A stretch of 64,000 nucleotides of DNA. It comes from CBDCWA01 sp965223255 (GTDB lineage: Bacteria; Pseudomonadota; Alphaproteobacteria; Rhizobiales; Hyphomicrobiaceae). The stretch covers positions 1,922,001-1,986,000 of the forward strand of contig CBDCWA010000004.1 of NCBI GenBank assembly GCA_965223255.1, given 5' to 3'. The notes under the pieces were generated by a model. The model had not been told where the DNA came from. It was given only the letters and a program-made list of their open reading frames with translations, and searched no databases. Both the position numbers and the translations under genes were made by a program. Below, one piece after another: positions 8,851 to 16,906 of the stretch (positions within the stretch are counted from its first letter, which is position 1; each line of letters opens with the position of its first letter).

Positions 8851-9246
8851 TTACGCAACTAATGGGGGACGCAACTGATACGCGGGACTATTAAGGCGTG
8901 CTTTGGTCTCTGCACTCCCGAAACGCTGGAACAAACGCGCCAACTTCTGTTTTTTTCGGGTACTGACTAAACGCTTGACTGATTGACCAATGACGCAACG
9001 CGGTGGGACCGACTGGGCCTCATTACGACAACGCAACTGAACGCAACTTGAACGCAACTGAGAATTTTGAAAGTCACGGGCGGAACACCCTGGAGCACGA
9101 CGCACACTTTCCTTGCTCCGACCTTCAACTGATACGCTACGCAAACGACTTAAGGTCGATACGCTGACCTCAGAATCTTTGAACCGATACAAATACGCTA
9201 ACGAGACAACTTGGCGGGGTGTTACGCCTGTGGAGCCTTGACGCAT
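8851..9246 (-). CDS. Doubtful small Arg/Ser-rich protein downstream of a LexA-type box
   Basis: A 131-codon frame starts at ATG 9246 with GGAGAGG ten bases upstream and a LexA-type repeat 40 bases further up. The predicted protein is very basic (about one residue in seven is Arg) and contains repeated QLR triplets; RKKQKLARLFQRFG near the C-terminus could bind nucleic acid. Codon choice (many CGT, TTG, AGT) is unlike the surrounding genes, which prefer CGC and CTG. No family is recognised. It may be a chance frame in an unusual sequence. Confidence 0.2.
   Translation of the reverse strand: MRQGSTGVTPRQVVSLAYLYRFKDSEVSVSTLSRLRSVSVEGRSKESVRRAPGCSARDFQNSQLRSSCVQLRCRNEAQSVPPRCVIGQSVKRLVSTRKKQKLARLFQRFGSAETKARLNSPAYQLRPPLVA
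9030..9060 (+). repeat. Three tandem copies of AACGCAACT(T)G
   Basis: AACGCAACTG (9030-9039), AACGCAACTTG (9040-9050) and AACGCAACTG (9051-9060) lie head to tail. The phase of these copies creates the GAAC-N7-GAAC repeat at 9039-9053. Further single copies of the core ACGCAACT occur at 8853 and 8869. Confidence 0.85.
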
Positions 9247-9285
9247 GTAAAATTTGCCTCTCCGACTACAACTCTTGATCACTAT

Positions 9286-9300
9286 GTTCACATTGCGTTC
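9286..9300 (+). promoter_or_regulatory. LexA-type box GTTC-N7-GTTC
   Basis: GTTC-ACATTGC-GTTC is an exact match to the alphaproteobacterial SOS box. It lies 40 bases before the doubtful minus-strand frame at 9246 and far from any firm gene, so its target is unknown. Confidence 0.35.
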
Positions 9301-9597
9301 CGCCAATATGATCAATTAACCGTTGTGCTGTGGCAACAACAGGGCAGACATCTGGCGAATTTTAGAAAATTGTGTTTGACAGCCACCAATACTCAGCAAC
9401 AAGCGGAACGGACCCGCAAGAAGAGGCAAGTCCACAAAGCTTTTCTGGCGCGCTTTGCGCCCAATGCGTCAAACCACACGCTTTGCAATCACAAATATTG
9501 GCGGCAGTTGCGAATCACAGAATCGCTGGTCCTGTGCCACGCGCTTCGTTTTCGCGCCTACCGCTTTTCACGTACCATGAGCGGCAATCGCCAAAAT

Positions 9598-10116
9598 TCA
9601 GGCGCTCTGTTTGTTCGCAGCGAATGCCGCCTTAAGAGCCGTCGCCATCAAAAAGAGGGACATCACGGCATTCCACCCCGCAAAAGACAGCCCGGCGAAC
9701 CGCCATGCCGCTTCGTCGCACTTGACGACGCGCGCTGATTCCAACCTGCGAAAAAAGTCGGCGCCACCACCGGCAAGATTCTCCATGACACCGCATGTTT
9801 GTGGTCCGGCCCAGTACTTCCATTCCGCCCCGGCCTGATAAACGCCCAATCCGGCATTCACCAGAAATCCGACCGCGACGATCAAAAAAAGGCCTGCCGC
9901 CCATTTGGCATAACCTCCCGTACCAAGAGCCATGGCAACAAAAACGGCGGGAATACCGAAATAATAGGCATAGCGCTGCTGCAGGCAAAGGGGACAGGGC
10001 GTATAGCCACCGAGATGCTCAAATCCCAGCGCCGTCACGATCACCGCGAGTGCCGCGAACAATGTGAGTGAGCCCCATTGGTAACTCGGCATGCCGAGCG
10101 GAGACACGTTTGCCAT
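9598..10116 (-). CDS. dsbB: Disulfide bond formation protein B (DsbB)
   Basis: A 172-residue inner-membrane protein with four hydrophobic segments that re-oxidises periplasmic DsbA and passes electrons to quinone. The first active pair is the CPLC of YTPCPLCLQQRYAY, and the second pair is seen in QTCGV and ARVVKCDEAAW within the second periplasmic loop. Start at ATG 10116 is chosen over an upstream TTG at 10137; AAGGA lies about 11 bases before it. It follows yqaA by 24 bases on the same strand and the two are probably co-transcribed. Its periplasmic partner DsbA is not in the window. Confidence 0.94.
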   Translation of the reverse strand: MANVSPLGMPSYQWGSLTLFAALAVIVTALGFEHLGGYTPCPLCLQQRYAYYFGIPAVFVAMALGTGGYAKWAAGLFLIVAVGFLVNAGLGVYQAGAEWKYWAGPQTCGVMENLAGGGADFFRRLESARVVKCDEAAWRFAGLSFAGWNAVMSLFLMATALKAAFAANKQSA

Positions 10117-10140
10117 GGTGCGCCATTTCCTTTTCAAACC

Positions 10141-10722
10141 TCACGCCAATAGCTTTATCGCAGCAACCCCGGCCACCACCAATACCGTAAAGACCACAGT
10201 GACCAACCCCAACCGTTTTTCGATAAACGCCCGAATCGGCGCGCCAAACCAATAGAGGAGAGCTGCAATAACAAAGAATATGAGGCCACGCGAGGCCAGG
10301 CTTGCAAACACGAACACCAGGAAGTTCAGCTGTGTTACACCGCTCGCTATGGTGATCACTTTATATGGAAAGGGCGTAACCCCGGCGATGAACACGATCC
10401 AAGCGCCGTATGTATTGTATCGGCTCGCAAACGATTGGAATTTTTCAGCGTAGCCATAAAACTCGAACAGCGGCTTTCCGACCGCTTCAAATAGAAAATA
10501 ACCAATGGCATAGCCGCCCATGCCGCCCAGCACCGAACCGACCGTGGTAATTAATGCATAGATCCAGGCCCGGTCCGGCCGCGCAATCACCATCGGAATG
10601 AGCATGATGTGTGGTGGGATCGGAAAAAAAGAGCTCTCAATAAAGGCGACGGCGAACAGCGCATAAGGCGCACGCTCATCCTCGGCAAGCCGCATCGTCC
10701 AATCGTAGAGCGATCTAATCAT
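10141..10722 (-). CDS. YqaA/DedA-type membrane protein
   Basis: A 193-residue membrane protein of the SNARE-associated/VTT (DedA-like) superfamily, YqaA subgroup. Visible hallmarks are AFIESSFFPIPPHIMLIPMV, GSVLGGMGGYAIGYFLFE with its glycine-rich re-entrant turn, and FIAGVTPFPYKVITIASGV, whose Pro-Phe-Pro motif is typical. Members are linked to membrane lipid handling and envelope homeostasis, although the substrate here is unknown. The ATG at 10722 has AGGGAT upstream; the frame continues to 10770 without better support. It is followed directly by dsbB. Confidence 0.9.
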   Translation of the reverse strand: MIRSLYDWTMRLAEDERAPYALFAVAFIESSFFPIPPHIMLIPMVIARPDRAWIYALITTVGSVLGGMGGYAIGYFLFEAVGKPLFEFYGYAEKFQSFASRYNTYGAWIVFIAGVTPFPYKVITIASGVTQLNFLVFVFASLASRGLIFFVIAALLYWFGAPIRAFIEKRLGLVTVVFTVLVVAGVAAIKLLA

Positions 10723-10839
10723 TACGGGATCCCTGACAATGAAATCCGCCGCGCGGCGACGCGGCGGCACAGTGCGCTTACTGTTGGATACGATGCTCTA
10801 GTTGCTCTCTTGCGCCCTGTCCATGGCGGCTCGGCAACA

Positions 10840-12024
10840 TCACCGAGAAACGGGCTGGAAACTCTGCGACAATTCCGCAATCAATCGATTGAGCACGAAG
10901 CGCCCCTGACGCGTTGCCATCAAATGCTCCGAACCATCGCCCCCCACAAGCAACCCGGCATCGACCAGTGATTGGCGTACACTGGCGCCAGGCGCCACAC
11001 CACCGATTGCCCGCAATCGCTGAAGGTCGAGACCTTTGGCAAGCCTAAGGCCCATCAACAAGACCTCATCCGCCATTTCGTCCGCCCGAAGCACGTCGAA
11101 CGAGATCAAACCATGTCCGGTCTCGTTGACCTCTTGCAGCCATGCCTCGGGTTCAGCGCGCGCAACCGTCGCAAACCTCTCTCCATCGATCATGACGCGA
11201 CCATGCGCGCCCGGGCCAACCCCAGCATACTCGCCATAACGCCAATACAGGAGATTGTGTTGGCATTCATCGCCGGGACGGGCATGATTTGAAATCTCGT
11301 AAGCCGGCAAGCCTGCAGATGTTGTCAGTTCCTGAGCCAATTCGAACATGTCCTCGGCGCATGTCGCCTCGGGCAGTATTAGTTTGCCAGCCGCGAACAG
11401 CGCCGCGTAAGCCGTGCCAGATTCAATCGTCAGCTGATAAAGCGACAGATGCTTGCCGGCCATCGCCAGACCCTCGTCGAGTTCGCGACGCCAATCACCA
11501 AGTGTCTGATTCGGCCTGGCGTAAATCAAATCGAAGTTGAAATTGTCGAAAATCCGTTCAGCGATTGCCACCGCCGCCTTCGCCTCGGCCGCCGAATGCA
11601 ACCGACCAAGCTGGCGTAAGGCCAGATCGTCGAGCGCCTGCACGCCGATTGATACCCGGTTCACTCCAGCTGCACGGTAGTCGGCGAAGCGCGCCGCTTC
11701 GACGCTGTTGGGATTGGCCTCAAGGGTGACTTCACAATCGCCTGCAACCTCCCATGTTCGGCTGACGGCATCCAACAATCCGCCAACCGTCTTGGGCGCC
11801 AGCAGCGATGGTGTGCCGCCGCCAAGAAATATCGACGATACCTGCCGCCGACCCAGTTGCTGACCGAGGTAGGCAAGCTCCTGACGATAAGCACCGAGAT
11901 AGCGTTCTTCATCGATCGGGGCGGCACGCACATGGCTGTTGAAATCGCAGTAAGGACATTTGGCCGCACAAAATGGCCAATGCACATAGACACCAAAGCC
12001 GACCGGGTCAGGATTTAGAACCAT
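10840..12024 (-). CDS. hemW: HemW-type radical SAM haem chaperone
   Basis: A 394-residue radical SAM protein. The 4Fe-4S motif is CAAKCPYCDFNSHV near the N-terminus (C-x3-C-x2-C), followed by IFLGGGTPSLL, VTLEANPNSVE, GVNRVSIGVQALDD and NFDLIYARPNQT. The extra cysteine and HemW-type C-terminal winged helix (LMGLRLAKGLDLQRL) support HemW rather than HemN, so haem transfer is the likely role, not coproporphyrinogen oxidation. The start at ATG 12024 overlaps the end of rdgB by 17 bases, a conserved rdgB-hemW arrangement; the upstream open frame is only the shadow of rdgB. Confidence 0.95.
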   Translation of the reverse strand: MVLNPDPVGFGVYVHWPFCAAKCPYCDFNSHVRAAPIDEERYLGAYRQELAYLGQQLGRRQVSSIFLGGGTPSLLAPKTVGGLLDAVSRTWEVAGDCEVTLEANPNSVEAARFADYRAAGVNRVSIGVQALDDLALRQLGRLHSAAEAKAAVAIAERIFDNFNFDLIYARPNQTLGDWRRELDEGLAMAGKHLSLYQLTIESGTAYAALFAAGKLILPEATCAEDMFELAQELTTSAGLPAYEISNHARPGDECQHNLLYWRYGEYAGVGPGAHGRVMIDGERFATVARAEPEAWLQEVNETGHGLISFDVLRADEMADEVLLMGLRLAKGLDLQRLRAIGGVAPGASVRQSLVDAGLLVGGDGSEHLMATRQGRFVLNRLIAELSQSFQPVSR

Positions 12025-12637
12025 CGAGACAACCCTCGACAAACTTTGCAAATGCCCGGGCGCGATGGCTGACGGCTTGCTTATCCGTGCTAGCCATTTC
12101 GCCGAATGTCCGGTCATCGCCATCGGGAACGAAGATCGGATCATACCCGAAGCCAGCGCTGCCGCGGGCCGGCCATACCAAGTGACCATCGACACGTCCG
12201 GTAAAGAACCGATGATGCAGATCGGGCCACACGACACACAATACGCAAACAAAGGCCGCGCGCGGGCCGCCATCCTGCCAGCCACCCACTGCTGCAACAT
12301 CATCGTGCAACCGCTGCATGGCAGCTTCGAAATCTTTTTCAGGCCCCGCCCACCGCGCCGAATAAACCCCCGGCGCACCATCCAATACCTCGACCTGCAG
12401 ACCGGAATCATCGGCAATCGCAGGTCGTAAAGACGACAGTGCCGCACTTTCTGCCTTTATTCGCGCATTGCCAGCGAACGATGCTTCCGTTTCTTCGGGC
12501 TCCTCAAGGCCCATCTCCGCAGCAGATAAGACAGACAGACCGTAAGGCTGAAACAACTCGGCAAATTCTCTTATCTTCCCAGGATTATGGGTTGCAACGA
12601 CGACCTCTTCGCCCGCTATCAAGTGTCGTTCACTCAC
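12008..12637 (-). CDS. rdgB: dITP/XTP pyrophosphatase (RdgB/HAM1)
   Basis: A 209-residue enzyme that hydrolyses non-canonical purine triphosphates such as dITP and XTP, keeping them out of DNA and RNA. The family pattern is clear: VVATHNPGKIREF at the N-terminus, ADDSGLQVEVLDGAPGVYSARW with the catalytic Asp, GFGYDPIF and KQAVSHRARA. The start is a GTG at 12637: it follows GGGGA at good spacing and overlaps the stop codon of the VOC gene as GTGA, suggesting translational coupling. It is followed by hemW with a short overlap. Confidence 0.96.
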   Translation of the reverse strand: MSERHLIAGEEVVVATHNPGKIREFAELFQPYGLSVLSAAEMGLEEPEETEASFAGNARIKAESAALSSLRPAIADDSGLQVEVLDGAPGVYSARWAGPEKDFEAAMQRLHDDVAAVGGWQDGGPRAAFVCVLCVVWPDLHHRFFTGRVDGHLVWPARGSAGFGYDPIFVPDGDDRTFGEMASTDKQAVSHRARAFAKFVEGCLDGSKS

Positions 12638-13047
12638 GTTATTCCCCAAATCCTCGGCTCAGCGAACTCGATGCTATTGCCCGCGGGATCACGAAAATAA
12701 ATCGACCGGCCACCTTGCGGCCAATCGAAATCTGATTCGATCTCCACCCCCAATTCATTGAGTCGTTCCCGCCAATCATCGATTTCCGCTCTTGTCGCTG
12801 CGAAACATATGTGCCCCGGACCTTCACCGCCATGCGGCGGAACCGGCAAGGCATCGGCACGGGGTGGCACGCGCGTCGCATCAGGATTGAATATCAAGAA
12901 CATCTGGGACTTGAGCCTATAGAACACATGCCGCCCCGCCACGACCTGAGACGGCTCAAGTCCCAACACATCTCGGTAAAATGCGACACATGCGTCTAAG
13001 TCGCGAGCATAGAGCACGGATTCCAATACCGCCTGCGGTTGAGTCAT
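12634..13047 (-). CDS. VOC/glyoxalase family metalloprotein
   Basis: A 137-residue vicinal-oxygen-chelate fold protein. The paired beta-alpha-beta-beta-beta modules are visible: VLYARDLDACVAFYRDVLGLE, then GHICFAATRAEIDDWRERL and GRSIYFRDPAGNSIEFAE, whose Glu is a likely metal ligand. Members include glyoxalase I, fosfomycin-resistance proteins and dioxygenases, and the substrate cannot be told from sequence alone. ATG 13047 is favoured over a GTG at 13074. Its stop overlaps the rdgB start, so the two genes are probably co-transcribed and translationally coupled. Confidence 0.88.
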   Translation of the reverse strand: MTQPQAVLESVLYARDLDACVAFYRDVLGLEPSQVVAGRHVFYRLKSQMFLIFNPDATRVPPRADALPVPPHGGEGPGHICFAATRAEIDDWRERLNELGVEIESDFDWPQGGRSIYFRDPAGNSIEFAEPRIWGIT

Positions 13048-13124
13048 CCCGAATCGTGTCCCGTTCCAGATCACCTTTGCACATCAGATCGGACTCTGGC
13101 GCCAACGATATAATGCGCGTCGCT

Positions 13125-13838
13125 CTAGGCGACAGTCAGTTTCTGCAACTCGACCAGCTCACCAATACCTTTGCGTGCATACGCCAAGAGTTGATCGAGT
13201 ACCTCCTGGCTGAATGGCTCACCTTCTGCAGTCGCCTGGACTTCCACCAAATCGCCCCGCCCCGTTATCACGAAGTTCGCATCGACATCGGCTTCCGAAT
13301 CTTCCGCATAATCTAGGTCAAGCACCGGCTCACCGGCATAGAGCCCACATGACACGGCAGCAACATGGTCTTTCAGAACGCCATCCTGGATCATATTGCG
13401 GGCCTGCATCCACTGGAGGCAATCATTGAGTGCCACCCAGGCCCCCGTAATCGCCGCCGTGCGCGTGCCGCCATCCGCCTGGATCACATCGCAATCGATA
13501 GAAATCTGGCGTTCTCCCAACTTTGCAAGGTCGACCACCGCTCTGAGCGCGCGCCCGATGAGCCGCTGGATTTCCTGGGTCCGCCCACTGGCCTTACCCA
13601 ATGATACTTCGCGGCGCATACGTGAACTTGTCGAGCGCGGTAACATGCCATATTCGGCGGTCACCCAGCCACGACCCTCGCCCTTCAGCCAGGGCGGCAC
13701 CCGCTCTTCGAGGCTCGCGGTACACAGAACATGGGTATTTCCAAACTTGATCAGGCAGGATCCCTCTGCATGCATCGACACGGCCCTGTCCAAGGAGACA
13801 CGACGCAGTTCGTCAAAATTTCGTTTTGATGGCCGCAT
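13125..13838 (-). CDS. rph: Ribonuclease PH
   Basis: A 237-residue phosphorolytic 3'-5' exoribonuclease that trims the 3' ends of tRNA precursors. The N-terminus MRPSKRNFDELR, the segment GEGRGWVTAEYGMLPRST, the phosphate-binding SGRTQEIQRLIGRALRAVVD and CDVIQADGGTRTAAITGA are textbook RNase PH. The length is standard. It is divergent from hrcA across about 200 bases, the arrangement seen throughout alphaproteobacteria, and it lies upstream of the VOC-rdgB-hemW group on the same strand. Confidence 0.97.
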   Translation of the reverse strand: MRPSKRNFDELRRVSLDRAVSMHAEGSCLIKFGNTHVLCTASLEERVPPWLKGEGRGWVTAEYGMLPRSTSSRMRREVSLGKASGRTQEIQRLIGRALRAVVDLAKLGERQISIDCDVIQADGGTRTAAITGAWVALNDCLQWMQARNMIQDGVLKDHVAAVSCGLYAGEPVLDLDYAEDSEADVDANFVITGRGDLVEVQATAEGEPFSQEVLDQLLAYARKGIGELVELQKLTVA

Positions 13839-13961
13839 TCACCAATCCTACTGTTGTGCCGTGTTGCCGAACCAAGTGTACCTGCATAGGTCCCGGTAAT
13901 GGTTGAGGCGCCAACCTATGCCACGGGCCGGGCCCGTTCAACTGGGTGTTGGCGGAAAAAT

Positions 13962-13989
13962 TTGACGAAGGCGGCGCTGGCCCGATAAT
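13962..13989 (+). promoter_or_regulatory. Putative sigma-70-like promoter of hrcA
   Basis: TTGACG (13962-13967) and GATAAT (13984-13989) are separated by 16 bases and lie about 50 bases before the hrcA start. No CIRCE inverted repeat (TTAGCACTC-N9-GAGTGCTAA) was seen here. Confidence 0.5.
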
Positions 13990-14037
13990 CTGCCCCTCAT
14001 TCGGCACCGAGATCCTTAACTTGCCACTGTTCGAGCA

Positions 14038-15096
14038 ATGACGGACAGCATCAGCGAACTAGATGAGCTCAACGAGCGCACCCGCGAAATCTTTCGATCG
14101 ATCGTTGAATCATATTTGGCCACCGGTGAGCCCGTCGGCTCGCGCAATCTCTCACGCGCGCTTCCGATGGCATTGTCACCAGCCTCCATCCGTAACGTTA
14201 TGTCGGACTTGGAGCATCTTGGCCTAATCTACGCCCCCCATATTTCAGCCGGCCGCCTCCCGACCCAGACCGGACTGCGTCTATTCGTGGATGCCATATT
14301 GGAAGTTGGCGAATTGACCGAAGGGGAGCGTAGCCAAATCGAGGCTCAAATCCACTCTGCTGAAAAGCGCTCCATCGAATCGATCCTGAGTGAAGCCGGC
14401 GAAATGATATCCGGCCTGTCACACTGCGCCGGTTTGGTACTTGTCAACACCGAAATCAACCGTCTGAAGCATATTGAATTCGTACCCTTAGAGCCCGGCA
14501 AAGCCTTGGTCGTTCTGGTTGGCGAAAATCAGGACGTTGAAAACCGCATTATCGAATTGCCAGCAGGGCTGCCACCTTCGGCGTTGACCGAGGCCACCAA
14601 CTATATGAATGCCCATCTGCGTGGTCTCACATTGCAAGAGGCGCATGAACAGATTTCCAAAGAGCTGAGCAACACGCGCGCAGAACTCGATCAACTGACC
14701 AGCAAAGTTATTCAGGCCGGCCTGGCCGAATGGTCGGGCGGCCAGGGCGATAGCAAAAGCCTGATCGTAAAGGGTCAGTCCAATTTGCTGAAAGATTTGA
14801 CCGCCGCCGAGGACATTGATCGAATCAGGCAGCTGTTCGATGATCTCGAAGCTAAAGGTGGGCTGATCAACCTACTTGAGAGTACCGATACCGCAGACGG
14901 GGTTCGCATTTTCATTGGCTCGGAAAACAAGCTATTTTCTCTGTCCGGCTCTTCCGTCGTCGTTGCCCCGTTTCATGACCGGTCCTCCAAAGTGGTCGGC
15001 GCGCTAGGCGTGATTGGCCCGACCCGCCTAAATTATGGCCGCATTATTCCGATGATTGATTATACGGCTCGCCTGGTCGGTCGCATCCTGACTTAG
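14038..15096 (+). CDS. hrcA: Heat-inducible transcription repressor HrcA
   Basis: A 352-residue repressor that binds CIRCE operators, usually upstream of groESL, with help from GroEL. The N-terminal winged-helix domain is visible as IFRSIVESYLATGEPVGSRNL and SPASIRNVMSDLEHLGLIYAPHISAGRLPT; the central GAF-like domain holds IEFVPLEPGKALVVLVGENQ; and the C-terminus has the conserved VVAPFHDRSSKVVGALGVIGPTRLNYGRIIPMIDYTA pattern (quoted partly). No CIRCE element is visible in this window, so its targets, probably groESL, lie elsewhere. It is followed by grpE after 173 bases. Confidence 0.96.
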   Translation: MTDSISELDELNERTREIFRSIVESYLATGEPVGSRNLSRALPMALSPASIRNVMSDLEHLGLIYAPHISAGRLPTQTGLRLFVDAILEVGELTEGERSQIEAQIHSAEKRSIESILSEAGEMISGLSHCAGLVLVNTEINRLKHIEFVPLEPGKALVVLVGENQDVENRIIELPAGLPPSALTEATNYMNAHLRGLTLQEAHEQISKELSNTRAELDQLTSKVIQAGLAEWSGGQGDSKSLIVKGQSNLLKDLTAAEDIDRIRQLFDDLEAKGGLINLLESTDTADGVRIFIGSENKLFSLSGSSVVVAPFHDRSSKVVGALGVIGPTRLNYGRIIPMIDYTARLVGRILT

Positions 15097-15269
15097 ATTG
15101 TTACTCGGGAAATTCTGGGCGCTAATTCACCCGGCCGGTTTGCAAAAGACATGACAACGCCTTGTCGGACCGGGGACGACTTGTTAATTTTACATAACTA
15201 ACCTGACCCGCCGTGAGGATCTTACTGGATCACACGTAGCGCCAAATATTTTAAGCATTCAGGAATCCC

Positions 15270-16007
15270 ATGAGCACCAACCCAGACGGCAACGATCCCA
15301 ACGCACGCCCGGATACTGGCGCGCCAGGCACATCGCCTGAAAGTCAGGAGACACAAAATTCTCCCGGCGAGGCAGCATCCGTGGAACAACAAGCCCGCGA
15401 GCAGGCAAGTGCCACCAGTACCGATCCCGCCCAGCGCATTGCCGAACTCGAAGGCCAGATCGCCGACCTAACGGACCGGCTTCTTCGCGCGCATGCTGAA
15501 ATGGACAATTTTCGCAAGCGCGTTGATCGCGAGAAAAGTGAGCTGGCCAAATTCGCAATTTCAAAATTCGCCCTAGACATGGTCGGCATCACCGACAATT
15601 TTGAACGCGCCATTTCCTCCGTGCCCCAGCAAGAGGTTGAAACTGACGCCGTCCTAAAGGGTTTGGTCGAAGGCATCGAAATGACGGAACGCGCATTCCA
15701 GCAGGCCCTTGAGCGCCATGGCGTCAAACGTCTGACGCCGGACGGCGAGCAATTCGATCCTCATCGCCACCAAGCTGTCCTTGAGCAAGACAACCCCGGT
15801 GTCGCAGCCGGCACTGTGTTGCAGGTCTTCCAGGCCGGGTATGTCATTGACGACCGCGTTCTGCGTCCTGCGATGGTCGTGGTTGCCAAGGGCGGTCCCA
15901 AGGCACAAGCGACCGACGACGAGGTTTCAGAGCCGCCGGCCGACAGCCCCGAGGCGGGCGACACCAGCGGATCAGAAACGGGCGCCTCGGAAAACGGCAC
16001 GACCTAA
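15270..16007 (+). CDS. grpE: GrpE nucleotide-exchange factor
   Basis: A 245-residue co-chaperone that promotes ADP release from DnaK. An acidic, low-complexity N-terminus (about 55 residues) precedes the long coiled coil (AELEGQIADLTDRLLRAHAEMDNFRKRVDRE), then FALDMVGITDNFERAI and the C-terminal beta domain with FDPHRHQAVLEQ and VLQVFQAGYVIDDRVLRPAMVVVAKG. The C-terminal tail of about 35 residues is acidic and unstructured, longer than in E. coli. The ATG has AGGA upstream. It lies between hrcA and dnaK in the normal heat-shock cluster order. Confidence 0.96.
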   Translation: MSTNPDGNDPNARPDTGAPGTSPESQETQNSPGEAASVEQQAREQASATSTDPAQRIAELEGQIADLTDRLLRAHAEMDNFRKRVDREKSELAKFAISKFALDMVGITDNFERAISSVPQQEVETDAVLKGLVEGIEMTERAFQQALERHGVKRLTPDGEQFDPHRHQAVLEQDNPGVAAGTVLQVFQAGYVIDDRVLRPAMVVVAKGGPKAQATDDEVSEPPADSPEAGDTSGSETGASENGTT

Positions 16008-16081
16008 CCGCCCGCCAAACGCCAGCAAATGCGCTCTCGATTTCCCCAAACGGATGTTGCAACAGCAATTGGCCCAGGCCA

Positions 16082-16702
16082 TCACGGCGCACCAACATGG
16101 CGAAGGGTCAGGTTAATGCGCCCGCCCCCTGGGACAACATCACTCGTCCCAGGGACAATGCGGTCCAGCCCATGGTGGGCGAGTCGCGCTGGCCCGCCCA
16201 GCACAAGTGCATCCCCCGAACTCAATATGAGGCGCACTTTCGGATCGGATCGGCGCGGCCCACCGATGTGAAACAGACCATCATCTCCCAGCGAAATGGA
16301 CACCACAGGCGCCACTAGATCGACCTCATCGCGATCGACATGACTGCCAAGGCGCGCCTTCCCCCGATAGAGATTGATGAGACAGGCCTCTGGCCGGGCG
16401 GGATAATCCACCAGCCGGTCCCAAAGTTCCTCGATTTGGTTCGGCATCGCCGGCCACGGGCGCCCGGTCACCGGATGACCAGCCTGGTAGCGGTATCCCC
16501 CGCATTTGTCGCTGACCCAGCCCAAAGGGCCGCAATTGGTCATCGCAACTGAAAAACGCCGGCCTGTCCTTGGCATTTGGGGCACATAATAAGGCGCTTC
16601 GGCCACAATCTCCTTGACGAGCGCCAACAGCCCTGCTTGGTCACGGGCGGAAAGAAAACCGGGGAAATAAAGGGCGCCTGGTGGCAGCGTATCGTTAGGC
16701 AT
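16082..16702 (-). CDS. alkB: AlkB-type 2-oxoglutarate-dependent dioxygenase
   Basis: A 206-residue Fe(II)/2-oxoglutarate oxygenase of the AlkB family, which removes methyl groups from alkylated DNA or RNA bases by oxidation. Iron ligands are seen in LGSHVDRDE (H-x-D) and in GPARLAHHGLDRI (distal His); the 2-oxoglutarate-binding arginines are in GGGRINLTLRHV (R-x5-R). ALYFPGFLSARDQ marks the N-terminus. The gene lies on the minus strand, breaking the heat-shock cluster between grpE and dnaK. The ATG at 16702 is chosen over a TTG further out. No LexA or Ada-type site was identified upstream. Confidence 0.93.
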   Translation of the reverse strand: MPNDTLPPGALYFPGFLSARDQAGLLALVKEIVAEAPYYVPQMPRTGRRFSVAMTNCGPLGWVSDKCGGYRYQAGHPVTGRPWPAMPNQIEELWDRLVDYPARPEACLINLYRGKARLGSHVDRDEVDLVAPVVSISLGDDGLFHIGGPRRSDPKVRLILSSGDALVLGGPARLAHHGLDRIVPGTSDVVPGGGRINLTLRHVGAP

Positions 16703-16783
16703 AAGGGGCTTGTCTCTCTGTAACACCTTACATTTTTCGCCGACAAAAGGCGATTTTGCTTTGCCACAGCCTCATTTGTGGCG

Positions 16784-16812
16784 TTGCACGCCTTGCACTG
16801 CCTGCCTATATA
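16784..16812 (+). promoter_or_regulatory. Putative dnaK promoter
   Basis: TTGCAC (16784-16789) and TATATA (16807-16812) are separated by 17 bases and lie about 95 bases before dnaK. The spacing suits a sigma-70-type promoter; a sigma-32 (RpoH) element may overlap, but no clear CCCCAT-type -10 was seen. Confidence 0.45.
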
Positions 16813-16906
16813 CCGGACAGATTCCTGCGAAACGCTACCCAGGGGGCCTGCGCGGTGCTGAGCTACTCGGACCAGCAGGTTCGCCATATGAGAAAGGACC
16901 ACGTGA

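Larger units (their letters stand above)
8424..9597. other. 1.17-kb stretch without a clear gene, rich in ACGC/GCGT
   Basis: No recognisable protein or structured RNA was found on either strand. The plus strand is peppered with ACGC (often ACGCAACT, GATACGC, AACGCT), with copies of ACGCAACT at 8853, 8869, 9031, 9041 and 9052. Two LexA-type direct repeats lie inside (9039-9053, 9286-9300). Base composition is closer to even than in neighbouring genes. I looked for RNase P RNA, tmRNA and tRNA signatures and saw none. It may be a decayed gene, a recently acquired segment, or contain a short SOS-controlled frame (8851-9246, minus strand). Confidence 0.5.

Noticed and set aside
9110..9130. RNase P-like GGAAAGT...GCTCC on the minus strand in the anomalous region
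   Set aside because: The downstream conserved blocks (ACAGAA and P4 partner) are missing.
8640..9470. Diverged protein repeats (RKKQKL-type segments on both strands near 8650, 8970 and 9410)
   Set aside because: Similarity is only partial, lies in different strands and frames, and is probably chance in a biased sequence.
12025..12447. N-terminal extension of hemW
   Set aside because: It is the antisense-like shadow of rdgB in another frame; HemW homology begins at 12024.
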